From NCBI RefSeq assembly GCF_002979415.1, contig NZ_PCOT01000027.1, positions 1 through 57,645 on the forward strand: a DNA stretch of 57,645 nucleotides. Reading direction: 5' to 3'. Below the pieces are notes generated by a model that saw only the letters and a list, made by a program, of their open reading frames with translations, did not search any database and had not been told where the DNA came from. How positions within the stretch are numbered: position 1 is the stretch's first letter; each line of letters begins with the position of its first letter. The stretch is from Microbacterium sp. MYb72 (GTDB taxonomy: Bacteria > Actinomycetota > Actinomycetes > Actinomycetales > Microbacteriaceae). A program made the position numbers and the translations under genes. Of the stretch, positions 17,496 to 26,963 are shown piece by piece.

Positions 17496-18770
17496 TCAGC
17501 CGACGAGGTTCTGCTGGGCGTACTCCACAGCCTTGTCGAGCGCCTCCTGGCCGGAGATCTCGCCGGTGATGGCGAGGGCGATCTGCTGCTTGGCGTAGGT
17601 CTCCATCGCCTCGGTGTACTGCGGGGCGCCGGTCTGCTTCGCGTCGGCCATCTGCGCGGCGGCGAGCGTCGTCGCCGTGCCCTGCAGCTCGTTCACCGGA
17701 GCCTCGGCGAACACGGACGGGTCGGCGTTCGCCGCGATCGTCCCGGGGAAGAAGCCCGCGGCGAGCTTCACGAACGCGATCTGGTTCTCCGTGTTCGTGA
17801 CGAACTCGGCGAAGGCCAGGGCCGTGGCGGAGTTCTTCGAGTTCTTCGAGACGCTGATGCCCTGCACGAACAGCGGCGGGTTGCCGAAGCCGTTGGTCAC
17901 ATCGACGTCGGGGAGCAGGTTCGGCGCGTTGACCGCGACGTCCTTGTCGATGTAGTTCGGGCCGGCCGTGGTCCAGGCGACGCCGCCGGTGTTGAAGATG
18001 TTGATGTTCGAGTTCGCCGTTCCCGCGCCCTGCAGAGCCTCGGCCGTGATGGCGCCCGCCTTGTAGAGCTCGGCGTAGCGGTCGACGATCTTCGCGGCCT
18101 CGGGGGTGTTGAAGACGAACTCGCCGTCCTTGAAGATGTCGGGCGAGGCGCCGACGATCTGCAGCGTCTTCGGGCTGGGCACGGAGGAGAACATCGGCAC
18201 GCCGGCAGCGGCGAGCTTCTCGGCGGCATCCAGGGTCTCGTCGAAGTCCTTCGGCGCCTCGGTCACGCCGCCCTTGGCGAGCAGCGCCTTGTTCCAGTAG
18301 TTCAGTTCGGTCCCGAGGTACCACGGGAAGGCGAACGAGCCCTCGACGCCGTCGTACTGGTAGGCCGCGACGCCGCCGGCGACGTAGTCGTCGATGACCT
18401 TCGATGCGCCGCCGAGGTCGAGCAGCTGATCGGCGGATGCCAGCGAGTACGCGTACTCCGGCGGCAGGTTGATCACGTCGGGCAGCTCGCCGGACTCGGC
18501 CTGCTGCAGGATCTTGTCCTCGTACCCGTCGCCGGGCTGGTCGATCCATTTCACCTTCGTGCCGGGGTGCTCCTTCTCGAACGCCGCGACGACGCCCTCG
18601 AAGTACGGCGTGAACTTGTCGTTCTTGAGAGACCAGGTCTGGAAGGTGATCTCCCCGCCGATCTCGCCGTCGCCACCCGACGGGGTGGAGGCGCCGCCGC
18701 CGGTGCATCCGGCGAGGACGAGGGATGCCGCGACCGCGAGGCCCGCGACTGCTGTGGAACGGTGCTTCAT
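17496..18770 (-). CDS. extracellular sugar-binding lipoprotein (CUT1)
   Basis: A 424-residue solute-binding protein. I chose ATG 18770 ([22 protein letters not shown]) because it gives a clean lipoprotein signal with lipobox LAGC and has GGAGAA 7 bases upstream. The mature part has the family features [30 protein letters not shown] and [15 protein letters not shown]. It is first in the operon SBP-permease-permease-GH20-GH38. A palindrome, ACTAAAACGGTATAGT, lies 62 bases upstream and recurs in front of the GH18 gene, so the LacI regulator encoded nearby probably controls it. Ligand inferred: N-glycan-derived oligosaccharide. Confidence 0.9.
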   Translation of the reverse strand: MKHRSTAVAGLAVAASLVLAGCTGGGASTPSGGDGEIGGEITFQTWSLKNDKFTPYFEGVVAAFEKEHPGTKVKWIDQPGDGYEDKILQQAESGELPDVINLPPEYAYSLASADQLLDLGGASKVIDDYVAGGVAAYQYDGVEGSFAFPWYLGTELNYWNKALLAKGGVTEAPKDFDETLDAAEKLAAAGVPMFSSVPSPKTLQIVGASPDIFKDGEFVFNTPEAAKIVDRYAELYKAGAITAEALQGAGTANSNINIFNTGGVAWTTAGPNYIDKDVAVNAPNLLPDVDVTNGFGNPPLFVQGISVSKNSKNSATALAFAEFVTNTENQIAFVKLAAGFFPGTIAANADPSVFAEAPVNELQGTATTLAAAQMADAKQTGAPQYTEAMETYAKQQIALAITGEISGQEALDKAVEYAQQNLVG

Positions 18771-18831
18771 GGACTTCTCCTTCGAAGTGGCCAGGCTGGC
18801 GCGTCTCGCTCGAGTCGCTGTCACAACCCGT

Positions 18832-18847
18832 ACTAAAACGGTATAGT
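18832..18847. promoter_or_regulatory. candidate LacI operator, site 1 (N-glycan locus)
   Basis: ACTAAAACGGTATAGT is an imperfect palindrome with the central CpG typical of LacI operators. It lies between the divergent binding-protein operon and the GH5 gene and matches the site at 21368-21383 (consensus ACTAAArCGsTwwAGT). Confidence 0.55.
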
Positions 18848-18928
18848 GACCTTAGCATGCCACACCGTCGCCATGACGGTCCAGCCACGGGATGCTTCGT
18901 GTCAGCGTCGATTCTCGAAAGGACAGCG

Positions 18929-20215
18929 ATGCCCAGTCTCGTCGCCCCGCTGCGCTTCGGCGCCAACTACACCCCGCGTTCGCAGTGGATGCACTCCTGG
19001 ATGTCGCTCGACCTCGACGAGGTCCGCCGCGACTTCGAGGCGCTGGCCGGACTCGGGCTCGACCACGTGCGGATCTTCCCGCTGTGGACGCAGCTCCAGC
19101 CCAACCGCACCCTGATCCGCAGCGACGCGATCGACGACGTGCGCGCCGTGGTGGAGATGGCCGGGGAGTTCGGGCTCGACGCGAGCGTCGACGTCATCCA
19201 GGGGCACCTGTCGAGCTTCGACTTCATCCCCTCGTGGCTGTTCACCTGGCACGACAAGAACATGTTCACGCACCCCGACGCGCTGAGCGGCCAGGCCGAG
19301 CTCGTCACCCGGCTGGGCGCGAACCTCAGCGAGGCGGGCAACTTCCTCGGCTTCACGCTGGGCAACGAGACCAACCAGTTCTCCGCGGAGACGCACCCGT
19401 CGCCGTGGCCGGTGACCGAAGCCGAGGCCGCGCACTGGATCACCACTCTCCTCGACGCCGCCCGCGCCGCGGCCCCCGCGCAGCAGCACGTGCACAGCGA
19501 GTACGACGCCGCCTGGTACATGGACGGCCACGGCTTCACCCCGCGGCTCGCATCGCGGCTCGGCGACATCACGACCGTGCACTCCTGGATCTTCAACGGC
19601 ACGGCGCAGCGCTACGGCGGCCGATCCACGGCATCCGACCGCCACGCCGAGTACATGATCGAGCTGGCCCGCGGCTTCGCCACCGACCCCGCGCGGCCCA
19701 TCTGGCTGCAGGAGGTCGGCGCCCCCTCCAACTGCCTCACTCCGGAGCAGACGCCCGGATTCCTCGAGGCGACGCTGCGCTCGGCCGCCCGCACCGAGAA
19801 CCTGTGGGGCGTGACGTGGTGGTGCTCCCACGACGTCAGCCGCAGCCTCGCCGACTTCCCCGAGCTGGAGTACACGCTCGGGCTGATCGATCAGGACGGA
19901 TCGGCCAAGCCCATCGGCCGCCGCTTCGCCGACCTCATCCCCGAACTGCGCGAGCGTCAGGACGCTCCGGCACGAACACTCGGCATCGTCGTCGAGGTCG
20001 ATGAGGACGAGACCCCCGTCAGCCGCGCGGCCCTGGGTCCCGGCGGCGCGGTGTTCCAGGCCTGGGTCGACGCGTGCGAGTCGGGCGTCGACCCCGCGTT
20101 CGTGACGTCGGCGGATGCCGAGAAGCCCGAGGTCCTCGCGACGCGAGGGATCACCGAGCTCGTGCGCCCCGGAGTCGGCGGCCCCGCGTACGCCTCGCAG
20201 AACACGGTCGTCTGA
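18929..20215 (+). CDS. GH5 beta-mannosidase-like enzyme (GH5_18 type)
   Basis: A 428-residue cytoplasmic enzyme from ATG 18929, chosen for its AAAGGA ribosome-binding site and the family-like opening [17 protein letters not shown]. The GH5 catalytic residues are visible: acid/base Glu147 in LGNETNQF and nucleophile Glu262 in [11 protein letters not shown]. The opening and layout resemble subfamily GH5_18, whose bifidobacterial members cleave the Man-beta-1,4-GlcNAc bond of the N-glycan core. The neighbours fit that role. The subfamily call is from memory of motifs, not an alignment. It is divergent from the ABC operon with a shared candidate operator. Confidence 0.8.
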   Translation: MPSLVAPLRFGANYTPRSQWMHSWMSLDLDEVRRDFEALAGLGLDHVRIFPLWTQLQPNRTLIRSDAIDDVRAVVEMAGEFGLDASVDVIQGHLSSFDFIPSWLFTWHDKNMFTHPDALSGQAELVTRLGANLSEAGNFLGFTLGNETNQFSAETHPSPWPVTEAEAAHWITTLLDAARAAAPAQQHVHSEYDAAWYMDGHGFTPRLASRLGDITTVHSWIFNGTAQRYGGRSTASDRHAEYMIELARGFATDPARPIWLQEVGAPSNCLTPEQTPGFLEATLRSAARTENLWGVTWWCSHDVSRSLADFPELEYTLGLIDQDGSAKPIGRRFADLIPELRERQDAPARTLGIVVEVDEDETPVSRAALGPGGAVFQAWVDACESGVDPAFVTSADAEKPEVLATRGITELVRPGVGGPAYASQNTVV

Positions 20216-20272
20216 CCGCACCGCATCCGCCGCCGCGCCGTTCCGGCCCGTTCCGTCCCGAAGGGGAAGCCG

Positions 20273-21295
20273 CTAGCGCGGGGCGCTCGTGCTCTCGCGC
20301 ACGGTGAGCACGGGCAGCGCGCCCACCCGGTCGGGCAGCACGTCCGGCACCTCGATCTGCTCGAGGAGGAAGGCCGCGGCATCCGCTCCGAGGCCGAAGG
20401 TGTCGCGCGTGACGCAGGTGATCGAGGGGTGCATGAGCCCTGCGACGACCGAATCGTCGAAGGAGGCGATCGAGAGGTCGCCCGGCACCGAGACGCCCAT
20501 CTCCTGCGCGATGCGGAGTCCGGCGATGGCCATCACGTCGTTGTCGAACACGACGGCGGTGGGTCGATCGCGGCGGCTCAGCACACGGCGCATGGTGGCG
20601 GATGCCGCGAGCGGCGAGAAGTCCGTCGTGATCACCTCTCCCGTCACGCCGCGGGCGGCGAGACCGGCCAGCACGTCGATGCGCAGCCGCGTGTGCTGGA
20701 ACTCCTCGGGACCGGCGACGTAGACGATCGAGCGGTGTCCCAGCGCCGACAGGTAGTCGAAGAGCGAGTGGGCCACCTGGCTGTCGTCGAGCCAGATGGA
20801 TGCCGGCTGCCCCTCCTCGGAGGAACGGCTGCCGATCACGACGGCGGGCATGTCCAGCTCGGGGAGCACGGCGAGGCGCGGGTCGTCGTCGCGCGGATCG
20901 ATCACGATCACGCCGTCGACCTGATTGGCGCTGCGCCAGCGGCGGTAGGTCGCCACCTCCTCCTCGATCGAGGAGACGAGCACCATCTGCATGGCGATGC
21001 GGTGGGCGGCGAGGGCCGACTGGGCGCCGGCGATGAGGTCGGTGAAGAAGGCCTCGTTGCCGAGCGTGTCGGCTGGACGGTTCACCGCGAAGCCGATGAC
21101 CCCCGCGCGGGCTCCGACCAGCGCCCTGGCGGCGGAGCTGGGCTGCCACTGGTGCTCCTCGGCGATGTCGAGGATGCGCTGGCGCGTCTGCTCGCTCACT
21201 CCGGGGCGCCCGTTCAGCGCGAAGGACACCGCGCCGGGAGAGACCCCGGCCAGACGGGCGATGTCCGTGATGGTCACGCGCTTGGCTTTGGACAT
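20273..21295 (-). CDS. LacI-family regulator of the N-glycan locus
   Basis: A 340-residue LacI protein. Residues 6-55 form the HTH and hinge (RVTITDIARLAGVSPGAVSFALNGRPGVSEQTRQRILDIAEE). The sugar-binding domain follows (GVIGFAVNRPAD ... FDNDVMAIAGLRIAQEMGVSVPGDLSIASFDDS). ATG 21295 is the only start that keeps the normal N terminus. It lies between the GH5 and GH18 genes, and two matching palindromes at 18832 and 21368 are its likely targets. It would repress until a mannose- or GlcNAc-containing oligosaccharide binds. Confidence 0.9.
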   Translation of the reverse strand: MSKAKRVTITDIARLAGVSPGAVSFALNGRPGVSEQTRQRILDIAEEHQWQPSSAARALVGARAGVIGFAVNRPADTLGNEAFFTDLIAGAQSALAAHRIAMQMVLVSSIEEEVATYRRWRSANQVDGVIVIDPRDDDPRLAVLPELDMPAVVIGSRSSEEGQPASIWLDDSQVAHSLFDYLSALGHRSIVYVAGPEEFQHTRLRIDVLAGLAARGVTGEVITTDFSPLAASATMRRVLSRRDRPTAVVFDNDVMAIAGLRIAQEMGVSVPGDLSIASFDDSVVAGLMHPSITCVTRDTFGLGADAAAFLLEQIEVPDVLPDRVGALPVLTVRESTSAPR

Positions 21296-21367
21296 TCCAC
21301 AACTGTAGCGATCAAGGCCGATCGTGAAATTGGACTGGGCACAACAGTTGCGCTCTGCTACGGTGCC

Positions 21368-21383
21368 ACTAAAGCGCTTAAGT
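21368..21383. promoter_or_regulatory. candidate LacI operator, site 2 (GH18 promoter)
   Basis: ACTAAAGCGCTTAAGT is a near-perfect palindrome lying 3 bases downstream of a possible -10 (TACGGT, 21359-21364), so it would cover the start of transcription of the GH18 gene. It is also 72 bases upstream of the divergent LacI start, which allows autoregulation. Confidence 0.55.
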
Positions 21384-21436
21384 AGCGGCGGCCGACTCGC
21401 CGCTCTTGAGCACCCCACCCCTCGAAGGAGAGAGCA

Positions 21437-22702
21437 ATGAAGCGAACGACGGCGCTCGCACTGAGCGCACTGCTGACCGGACTCGCGGCCTTCGCCGCGC
21501 AGCCCGCCGTCGCCGACACGACCGCAGCTCCGGCGGCATCCTCCGCCTCCAGCACCGTGCAGTGCGAGAGCACTCCGCAGACCATGGCGTACTACCGCAC
21601 CTGGCGCGACGTCACGGTGCCGCAGAGCGCGAACTCGAACCTGCCGGACCCGAACGTCACGCGCATGACCGACCTGCCGTCCGAGATCGACGTCGCGATG
21701 GTGTTCGACGCCGGCGCCACCGCTGGCACCGACTACTGGCCGACGCTCCGCGACACCTACGTGCCCACGCTGCACGCGCGCGGGACGAAGGTCGTCTACA
21801 CGCTGTGGATCGACCGGCTCGCCAAGGCCGAAATCCCCCTGACCGACGCCGCCTACGCCGCCTACGCGCAGGAGCTCGTCGACACCTACGTCACGCCGTA
21901 CGGGCTCGACGGCATCGACATCGACGTCGAGTCCTACCCCCAGGGCGACGAGCTCACCCGCGCGATCGGCGTGTTCAGAGCCCTCGGCGAGCTCATCGGG
22001 CCGAAGTCCGGCACCGACCGGATCTTCATCTACGACACCAACCAGGACGGAGACACCGCACTGTTCGAGGCGGTCTCCGACACCGTCTCCTACGTGCTGC
22101 TGCAGGCGTACGGGCGCGGCACGGGCGGCATGCAGGCGACGTGGGAGACGTTCGCCGACGACATCGCGCCGTGCCGCTTCCTCCCCGGCTTCTCCTTCTA
22201 CGAGGAGCAGGACCGCACCCACTGGGGCGACGCCGAGGGCATCTACGACCCGGCCACGGCGCCGTCGTCGACCGCCTACCAGTACGCCATCTGGCAGCCG
22301 GAGGAAGGCGCGAAGGGCGGCTTCTTCGCCTACGCCGTCGATCGTGACGGCAAGGTGTTCGGCGACAACAGCATCACGAAGACCGACTTCACGTGGATGA
22401 CGAGCCTCTCCGCCGTGCAGGACGAGGCCGCGGGAGTCACCCCGCAGCCGCCGGCCGCGCCGACCGCCGCGCTCGACCGCGACCGCATCACGATCCGCGG
22501 CACCGGCGTCGCCGGCGCCGAGGTCACGGCGCTCACGAGCGGCCCGGGGCGCACGGCATCACCCGCGACCGCGTCTGTCGCCGCCGACGGCACCTGGGCG
22601 CTGGTCCTCGACCGCAAGCTGACGCGGCCGCAGTCCGTCGCCGTGACGCAGAGCGTGAAGGGCACGGCATCCGACCCCGTGACGGTGCTCTTCCGTCGCT
22701 GA
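21437..22702 (+). CDS. secreted GH18 endo-beta-N-acetylglucosaminidase-like enzyme
   Basis: A 421-residue secreted protein with a Sec signal peptide (residues 1-27, ending PAVADT) and an AAGGAGAG ribosome-binding site. The GH18 catalytic motif DxxDxDxE is intact as GLDGIDIDVESY (Asp158, Asp161, Asp163, Glu165). The compact barrel with VVYTLWIDR and SYVLLQAYGRG resembles Endo F/EndoS-type enzymes, which cut between the two core GlcNAc residues of N-glycans, rather than chitinases. A C-terminal Ig-like domain (about residues 340-421) may bind the substrate. Linked GH38, GH20 and GH5 genes support the endoglycosidase reading. A chitinase cannot be fully excluded. Confidence 0.8.
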   Translation: MKRTTALALSALLTGLAAFAAQPAVADTTAAPAASSASSTVQCESTPQTMAYYRTWRDVTVPQSANSNLPDPNVTRMTDLPSEIDVAMVFDAGATAGTDYWPTLRDTYVPTLHARGTKVVYTLWIDRLAKAEIPLTDAAYAAYAQELVDTYVTPYGLDGIDIDVESYPQGDELTRAIGVFRALGELIGPKSGTDRIFIYDTNQDGDTALFEAVSDTVSYVLLQAYGRGTGGMQATWETFADDIAPCRFLPGFSFYEEQDRTHWGDAEGIYDPATAPSSTAYQYAIWQPEEGAKGGFFAYAVDRDGKVFGDNSITKTDFTWMTSLSAVQDEAAGVTPQPPAAPTAALDRDRITIRGTGVAGAEVTALTSGPGRTASPATASVAADGTWALVLDRKLTRPQSVAVTQSVKGTASDPVTVLFRR

Positions 22703-22709
22703 CGATCAC

Positions 22710-22769
22710 GTGAGGGGCCGGTGAGTGCGGGGTCGAGAGACCCGTATGCCGCACTCACCGGCCCCTCAC
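22710..22769. terminator. strong bidirectional hairpin between convergent genes (element C)
   Basis: A perfect 21-bp inverted repeat (22710-22730 and 22749-22769) with an inner GGGTC/GACCC stem begins 7 bases after the GH18 stop and ends 7 bases before the stop of the convergent isomerase gene. It separates the two glycan loci and can terminate both. Confidence 0.8.
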
Positions 22770-22776
22770 TGCTGCG

Positions 22777-24414
22777 TCAGAGCGACGTCACGTCCCCCAC
22801 GAGGTTGACGCGGATGCCCATGCCCGCGAACATCGCGGCCTTCGCGACCAGCGCCCGATCGGCGGTCTCGGCGTCGGGGGCGTAGACGAGCTGCGCGTGG
22901 TTGGCCTTGTGACGCGCCATGAACTGATCGCGCGTCTGCCCGTGCAGCACGACGTGCGCGATCGGCCACTCGGGGTTGGTGGCCTCCTTGCGGCGCCGGG
23001 TCTCCTCCTCCGGCAGCTCCACGACGGATGCGCGGAAGATGTCGGCCTGCAGCACCCCGTCGGCGATGAACACGCGCGACAGCACGATCTCGCCCGGCTT
23101 CGAGACGCCGTTGATCGTCGCCCCTCCCGCCGGGAAGAACACGTGACCCTGGCGCCAGCCCTCGGCGTTCTGCCACCCGCCCAGGTGCGAGGCCGGCACC
23201 GAGCCCGAGATCTCGTACACCCACACGAACTCGCCGTCGTAGTCCTCACCCCAGCGCACGTCGTGCAGGGTGTTGTCCGGCACCAGCCCCATCGCTCGCC
23301 ACACGCGATCGGTGACCAGCGCGTCGACCGCGACGCCCTCGTCGGCCTCGTTGAAGTGCGGGAAGGCCCGCCCCTCGTGCAGCACGCGCGAGCCGTCGCG
23401 CGAGGTCACGGGAGGGCGCTCGGTGGAGTTCAGGATGCCCTCGGCGAGGTCCGACGCGGGCACGAGGTCCTTGAGCCCCTGCTGGTACTGGATGCCGACG
23501 GCGTCGAGTCCGAAGTCGTCGGCGATGCGGAGGGCGGCGATGTACATCTTCATCTGCCACTGCACCTGCTCGCGGGTGAGCTCGGTCGCGGCATCCTCTC
23601 CGTACTTGAAGGTCATGCCGTGCGCGACGAGCCAGTCGTAGGCGGCATCCGCCTCCTGCTCCGTGACGTCGAGCATCTCGGCGTAGAGCGCGGACTGCGA
23701 CAGGCGCTCCTTGTAGATGCCCGTGCCGTTGAGCAGCTCGTCGTCGAAGATGGCGTTGTACATGCCCATGCAGCCCTCGTCGAAGACGCCGATGATGGCC
23801 TTCTCCGCGCGCAGCTGAGCGGCGAGCGCCTCGCCGAGCCGCTTCTCCGGGCTGTCAGGGAGCTCGGGCAGGGGGCGCACGTGCGAGTCGTCGTGCGTGA
23901 TGGCGCCGGTCTCGGTCCACTCCCTGATCGCGTCGGTGAACCAGGCGTCCGTGTAGTCGACCGACCACGTGGTGGCGTAGGGCTTGCCCATCTTGGTGAG
24001 TCCCGCGTTGAGACCGAGCAGGCCGACGAGCCCCGGCCAGTCGCCCGCGAAGTTCGCCACGGTGAGGATCGGCCCCTCGTGCGTGCGGAGGCCCGCGAGC
24101 ACGTGGTGGGAGTACTGCCAGTTGGCGATGGCCACCACGAGCGGCGCGTCGACGGGGATGTCCCTGAAGACCTCCAGACCCATGCGCTGGCTGGAGATGA
24201 ACCCGTGCCCGGTCGCCGGGTCGACGCCGAAGGGGCGGATGACGGTCCAGCCGAGGCCGTCGAGCACCCCCGTGACGCCCTCTTCGAGCTCGACCTGGGT
24301 GGGCCAGCCGGCGACGTTCGCCGACTCGCGGAGATCGCCGGAGGTGATGAGGTAGGCGGTCTTCGGGGCGGATGCCGGCCGGGTGACCGGCGTCGGCAGG
24401 GTGTAGGTGGTCAT
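22777..24414 (-). CDS. fucose/D-arabinose isomerase-like protein
   Basis: A 545-residue cytoplasmic protein of the L-fucose/L-arabinose isomerase superfamily, close in length to FucI. Visible features are the N-terminal Rossmann-like part (TAYLITSGDLRESANVAGWPTQVELEEGVTGVLDGLGWTVIRPFG), FDEGCMGMYNAIFDDELLNGTG and HFNEADEGVAVDALVTDRVWRAMGL. L-fucose isomerases act naturally on D-arabinose, which has the same stereochemistry at C2-C4. Within this locus the likely reaction is D-arabinose to D-ribulose. Its ATG overlaps the GH116 stop by 4 bases. It is last in the operon kinase-GH116-isomerase. Substrate assignment is inference. Confidence 0.75.
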   Translation of the reverse strand: MTTYTLPTPVTRPASAPKTAYLITSGDLRESANVAGWPTQVELEEGVTGVLDGLGWTVIRPFGVDPATGHGFISSQRMGLEVFRDIPVDAPLVVAIANWQYSHHVLAGLRTHEGPILTVANFAGDWPGLVGLLGLNAGLTKMGKPYATTWSVDYTDAWFTDAIREWTETGAITHDDSHVRPLPELPDSPEKRLGEALAAQLRAEKAIIGVFDEGCMGMYNAIFDDELLNGTGIYKERLSQSALYAEMLDVTEQEADAAYDWLVAHGMTFKYGEDAATELTREQVQWQMKMYIAALRIADDFGLDAVGIQYQQGLKDLVPASDLAEGILNSTERPPVTSRDGSRVLHEGRAFPHFNEADEGVAVDALVTDRVWRAMGLVPDNTLHDVRWGEDYDGEFVWVYEISGSVPASHLGGWQNAEGWRQGHVFFPAGGATINGVSKPGEIVLSRVFIADGVLQADIFRASVVELPEEETRRRKEATNPEWPIAHVVLHGQTRDQFMARHKANHAQLVYAPDAETADRALVAKAAMFAGMGIRVNLVGDVTSL

Positions 24415-26963
24415 GATGCCTCCGGTGTCTGGATGGGGGTGGTGTGCGACTCCCCGGCTCGGAGTCGGATGCCGCGGTCGACGCTGCGGCCGTGCAGCCG
24501 CAGATCGTCGATGTCGAGGGATCCGCCGTCGAGGCGGAGGGTGAGGGCGTCTCCGTCGATCTCGACGCGGCCCCAGCCGTCGCCGGTCGTGAAGAGGCTG
24601 CGGAAGGGACCCTCGGTCGCCGGAGCGAAGGAGAGCACGCCGAGCGGGGCGTCCCACTGCGCTCCGCTCGCGCCGAGCAGCAGCGCCCAGGACGCGAGGG
24701 AGCGGGCGTAGTGGTTGCCGCACTCGATCTCGTTCCACGGGCTGCGGTGGGCTCCGTCGTAGCGCGAGCGCAGCGCCCGTTCGATGCGGAGGGCGTCGTC
24801 GTAGCGGCCGGCGAAGAGGAGGGATGCCGCGACCTGGTGCTCCACGCCCGTCCACACCTCGTCGGAGTAGACGAACGGGATCGCCGGCCGCCCGCCGCGC
24901 GGCCAGGACGCGAGGAGCAGTCCGCCCTCGTCGTTCAGGGCGTACACGCGCTGCGTGCTCTCGTGGGCGGAGAGGTCGTCGCGCAGGTTGTGGCGGGCGA
25001 TCGCGGCGAGCGCGGAGTCGACGCGCTCCGCCGGGAGGAGGAGCCCGAGTCCGTTCACGAACGCGTGGAACTGACCGAGCAGCTGGTCGGACAGCACGCC
25101 GTCGCCGTACTGGTAGCGGTGGGCGTCGGCATCGTCGATGACCTGCCGGTAGTACTCGCCGTTCCACAGCGTCTCGTCCATCGCGGCGGCGACGTGGTCG
25201 GCTCGCGCGGTCCATGCGGCGGCGCGCTCGGCCTCGCCGAGGTGGGAGGCCATCCGCGCGCCCGCCCGCAGCGCGGCGAGGTACACGCCGTTCGCGAGCG
25301 GCTCCGCCCCGTGGAACTCGATGTCGTAGGTGTTGTGCATCTCGCCGTCGAGCAGGCCGTCGCCGTCTCTGTCCCACTCGCGGATCGCGTAGTCGAGGGT
25401 GCGGGATGCCGCGGGCCACAGCTCGCGGAGGAACCCCTCGTCACCGCTGAACCGCCACTCCCGGTGCAGGCGCAGCAGGGTGCCGAGCTGACCGTCGACG
25501 GCGGGACCCATGAACCAGGAGGGGCCTCCGAAGATGCGGTTGCTGCGGAACTTCTGCGCACCGGCGTCGTCGGTCTCGAGCAGGTACTCGACCCTACGGG
25601 CGCTGCGCTCCAGTGAGGGGAACAGCCACGCGAGGGTCTGGGCGTACGACCAGACGTGCGTGCAGGTGCCCTCGCACGAGCCGCCGTGGTCGAAGGACCC
25701 CTCCCACGCCGCGAAGACGGGCCCCTCCCCCAGCTCGGGGTTCGGGGACTCCAGCACGAATCCGGTCGTCGATCGCGCCGCGGCGATGTTCGCGCCGATC
25801 GCATCGACGAGGACCGGGTCGAGGGTGCCGCCGTAGAGCGCGTCGACGAAGGCATCCGTCGCGGACTCCAGCGCACCGAGGTTCTCGTGCAGGTGCGAGG
25901 CCGCGGCCCACGCGTCGGGCCAGAGCGTCGCATAGCGGTTGCGGACGATCTCGTCGCCGGGCGGATCCGCCAACACGATGTGCCCGTACCACCCGCGCCG
26001 CCGGTGGGGGAAGCTCCACGACAGGACGAACTCGAAGTCTCGGCTCTCCCCCGGGGCGAGGGTGTGCACGATGCCGAGGGAGCCGGTGCGGATGCGGGGC
26101 AGCTTGGCGAGCATCTCCTCCTCGGTCAGCGGCGGAGCGTCGGGGTCGGCGTCGAGCTCGGCGAACAGCCCGCGCGGGCGGTCCTCCAGGGTCAGCCGCG
26201 GTTCGGGGGCGAGCAGCCCGTCGTCGGTGAGGTCGTTCCAGAACAGCCGCGCGCCGTCTGGCCAGTAGCTGGTCACCCACTGCGGCTTCACCGTGGTGGC
26301 GGCATCCGTCGTGGTCAGGCTCAGCGTGCCGTACCCGGGGTCGTCTGCGGGGAGGTCGATGCCGAAGTCGAGGCCGCGCACTCCGCCCTCCTCGCGCCAG
26401 CGCACGGTCTGCGTCGCGCGCATGCCCCAGGGCGCATCGGGACCGGGCGCACCGCGGCCGGCGGTGTGCGAGACGCTGCCCACCACGGTCACGGCGACGG
26501 GCGCGAAGCCGGGGTTGCTCACGCGGTAGCGGAGGATCGCGGCGGGGATGCCGGAGGCGTCGGCGTCGAGGGGAACGAGCGGGGTGAAGGCGTGCAGGGA
26601 GACGTCGACCGGCAGCGTCGCGTCTTCGAAGTCGACGTCGACCACCGGGTACTCGCCGTGCAGCGTGGCCGCGTCCAGGCGGGGAAGGCCCGAGAGCCGG
26701 TCGAAGGCGTAGCCGGCGTCGGCGTCGTGGCGTCCTGTGAGCCGCGCCTCCAGCACGCGGGTCACCGCAGGGCCGCCCTCGGGGGCCGCGTGGATCGCGA
26801 AGAAGGAGTACGGGTTGTCGCGCCCCTTGTCCGGAAGGTTCTCGAACTCCCAGTCGCGCAGCTCTCCCCGGGCGCCGATCGAGACGTTGCCCGTGCCGAT
26901 GCCTCCGAGGGGGAAGGCCGTGGCCTGTGAGGTGTGCGGGATGCCGCGGGCCCTGCGGGTCAT
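24411..26963 (-). CDS. GH116 family enzyme, probable exo-beta-D-arabinofuranosidase
   Basis: An 850-residue cytoplasmic protein. The N-terminal beta-sandwich domain starts GIPHTSQATAFPLGGIGTGNVSIGARGELRDWEFEN, typical of GBA2/GH116. The catalytic (alpha/alpha)6 domain contains CEGTCTHVWSYAQTLAWLFP and DRDGDGLLDGEMHNTYDIEFHG. Asp547 of HNTYD fits the GH116 acid/base position. GH116 includes beta-glucosidases and glucosylceramidases, and a Microbacterium GH116 has been reported as an exo-beta-D-arabinofuranosidase. Linked GH172 and GH183 genes favour the latter. Both ends overlap neighbours by 4 bases (ATGA), so it is translationally coupled to the kinase and the isomerase. Confidence 0.85.
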   Translation of the reverse strand: MTRRARGIPHTSQATAFPLGGIGTGNVSIGARGELRDWEFENLPDKGRDNPYSFFAIHAAPEGGPAVTRVLEARLTGRHDADAGYAFDRLSGLPRLDAATLHGEYPVVDVDFEDATLPVDVSLHAFTPLVPLDADASGIPAAILRYRVSNPGFAPVAVTVVGSVSHTAGRGAPGPDAPWGMRATQTVRWREEGGVRGLDFGIDLPADDPGYGTLSLTTTDAATTVKPQWVTSYWPDGARLFWNDLTDDGLLAPEPRLTLEDRPRGLFAELDADPDAPPLTEEEMLAKLPRIRTGSLGIVHTLAPGESRDFEFVLSWSFPHRRRGWYGHIVLADPPGDEIVRNRYATLWPDAWAAASHLHENLGALESATDAFVDALYGGTLDPVLVDAIGANIAAARSTTGFVLESPNPELGEGPVFAAWEGSFDHGGSCEGTCTHVWSYAQTLAWLFPSLERSARRVEYLLETDDAGAQKFRSNRIFGGPSWFMGPAVDGQLGTLLRLHREWRFSGDEGFLRELWPAASRTLDYAIREWDRDGDGLLDGEMHNTYDIEFHGAEPLANGVYLAALRAGARMASHLGEAERAAAWTARADHVAAAMDETLWNGEYYRQVIDDADAHRYQYGDGVLSDQLLGQFHAFVNGLGLLLPAERVDSALAAIARHNLRDDLSAHESTQRVYALNDEGGLLLASWPRGGRPAIPFVYSDEVWTGVEHQVAASLLFAGRYDDALRIERALRSRYDGAHRSPWNEIECGNHYARSLASWALLLGASGAQWDAPLGVLSFAPATEGPFRSLFTTGDGWGRVEIDGDALTLRLDGGSLDIDDLRLHGRSVDRGIRLRAGESHTTPIQTPEAS

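Noticed and set aside
20273..22222. 649-residue version of the LacI regulator
   Set aside because: The extra N-terminal part is antisense to the GH18 gene; the LacI HTH must be at the N terminus, which fixes the start at 21295.
22777..24414. L-fucose catabolism
   Set aside because: No fuculose aldolase or fucosidase is linked, while GH183, GH172 and GH116 point to D-arabinan.
22777..25419. Long fused frame that would extend the isomerase to 880 residues
   Set aside because: The added N-terminal part is the shadow of GH116 in another frame; ATG 24414 overlaps the GH116 stop by 4 bases, as is usual in this operon.
24411..26963. Calcium-binding dockerin in the GH116 protein (DRDGDGLLDG)
   Set aside because: This string is part of the conserved GH116 active-site region next to HNTYD and occurs only once.
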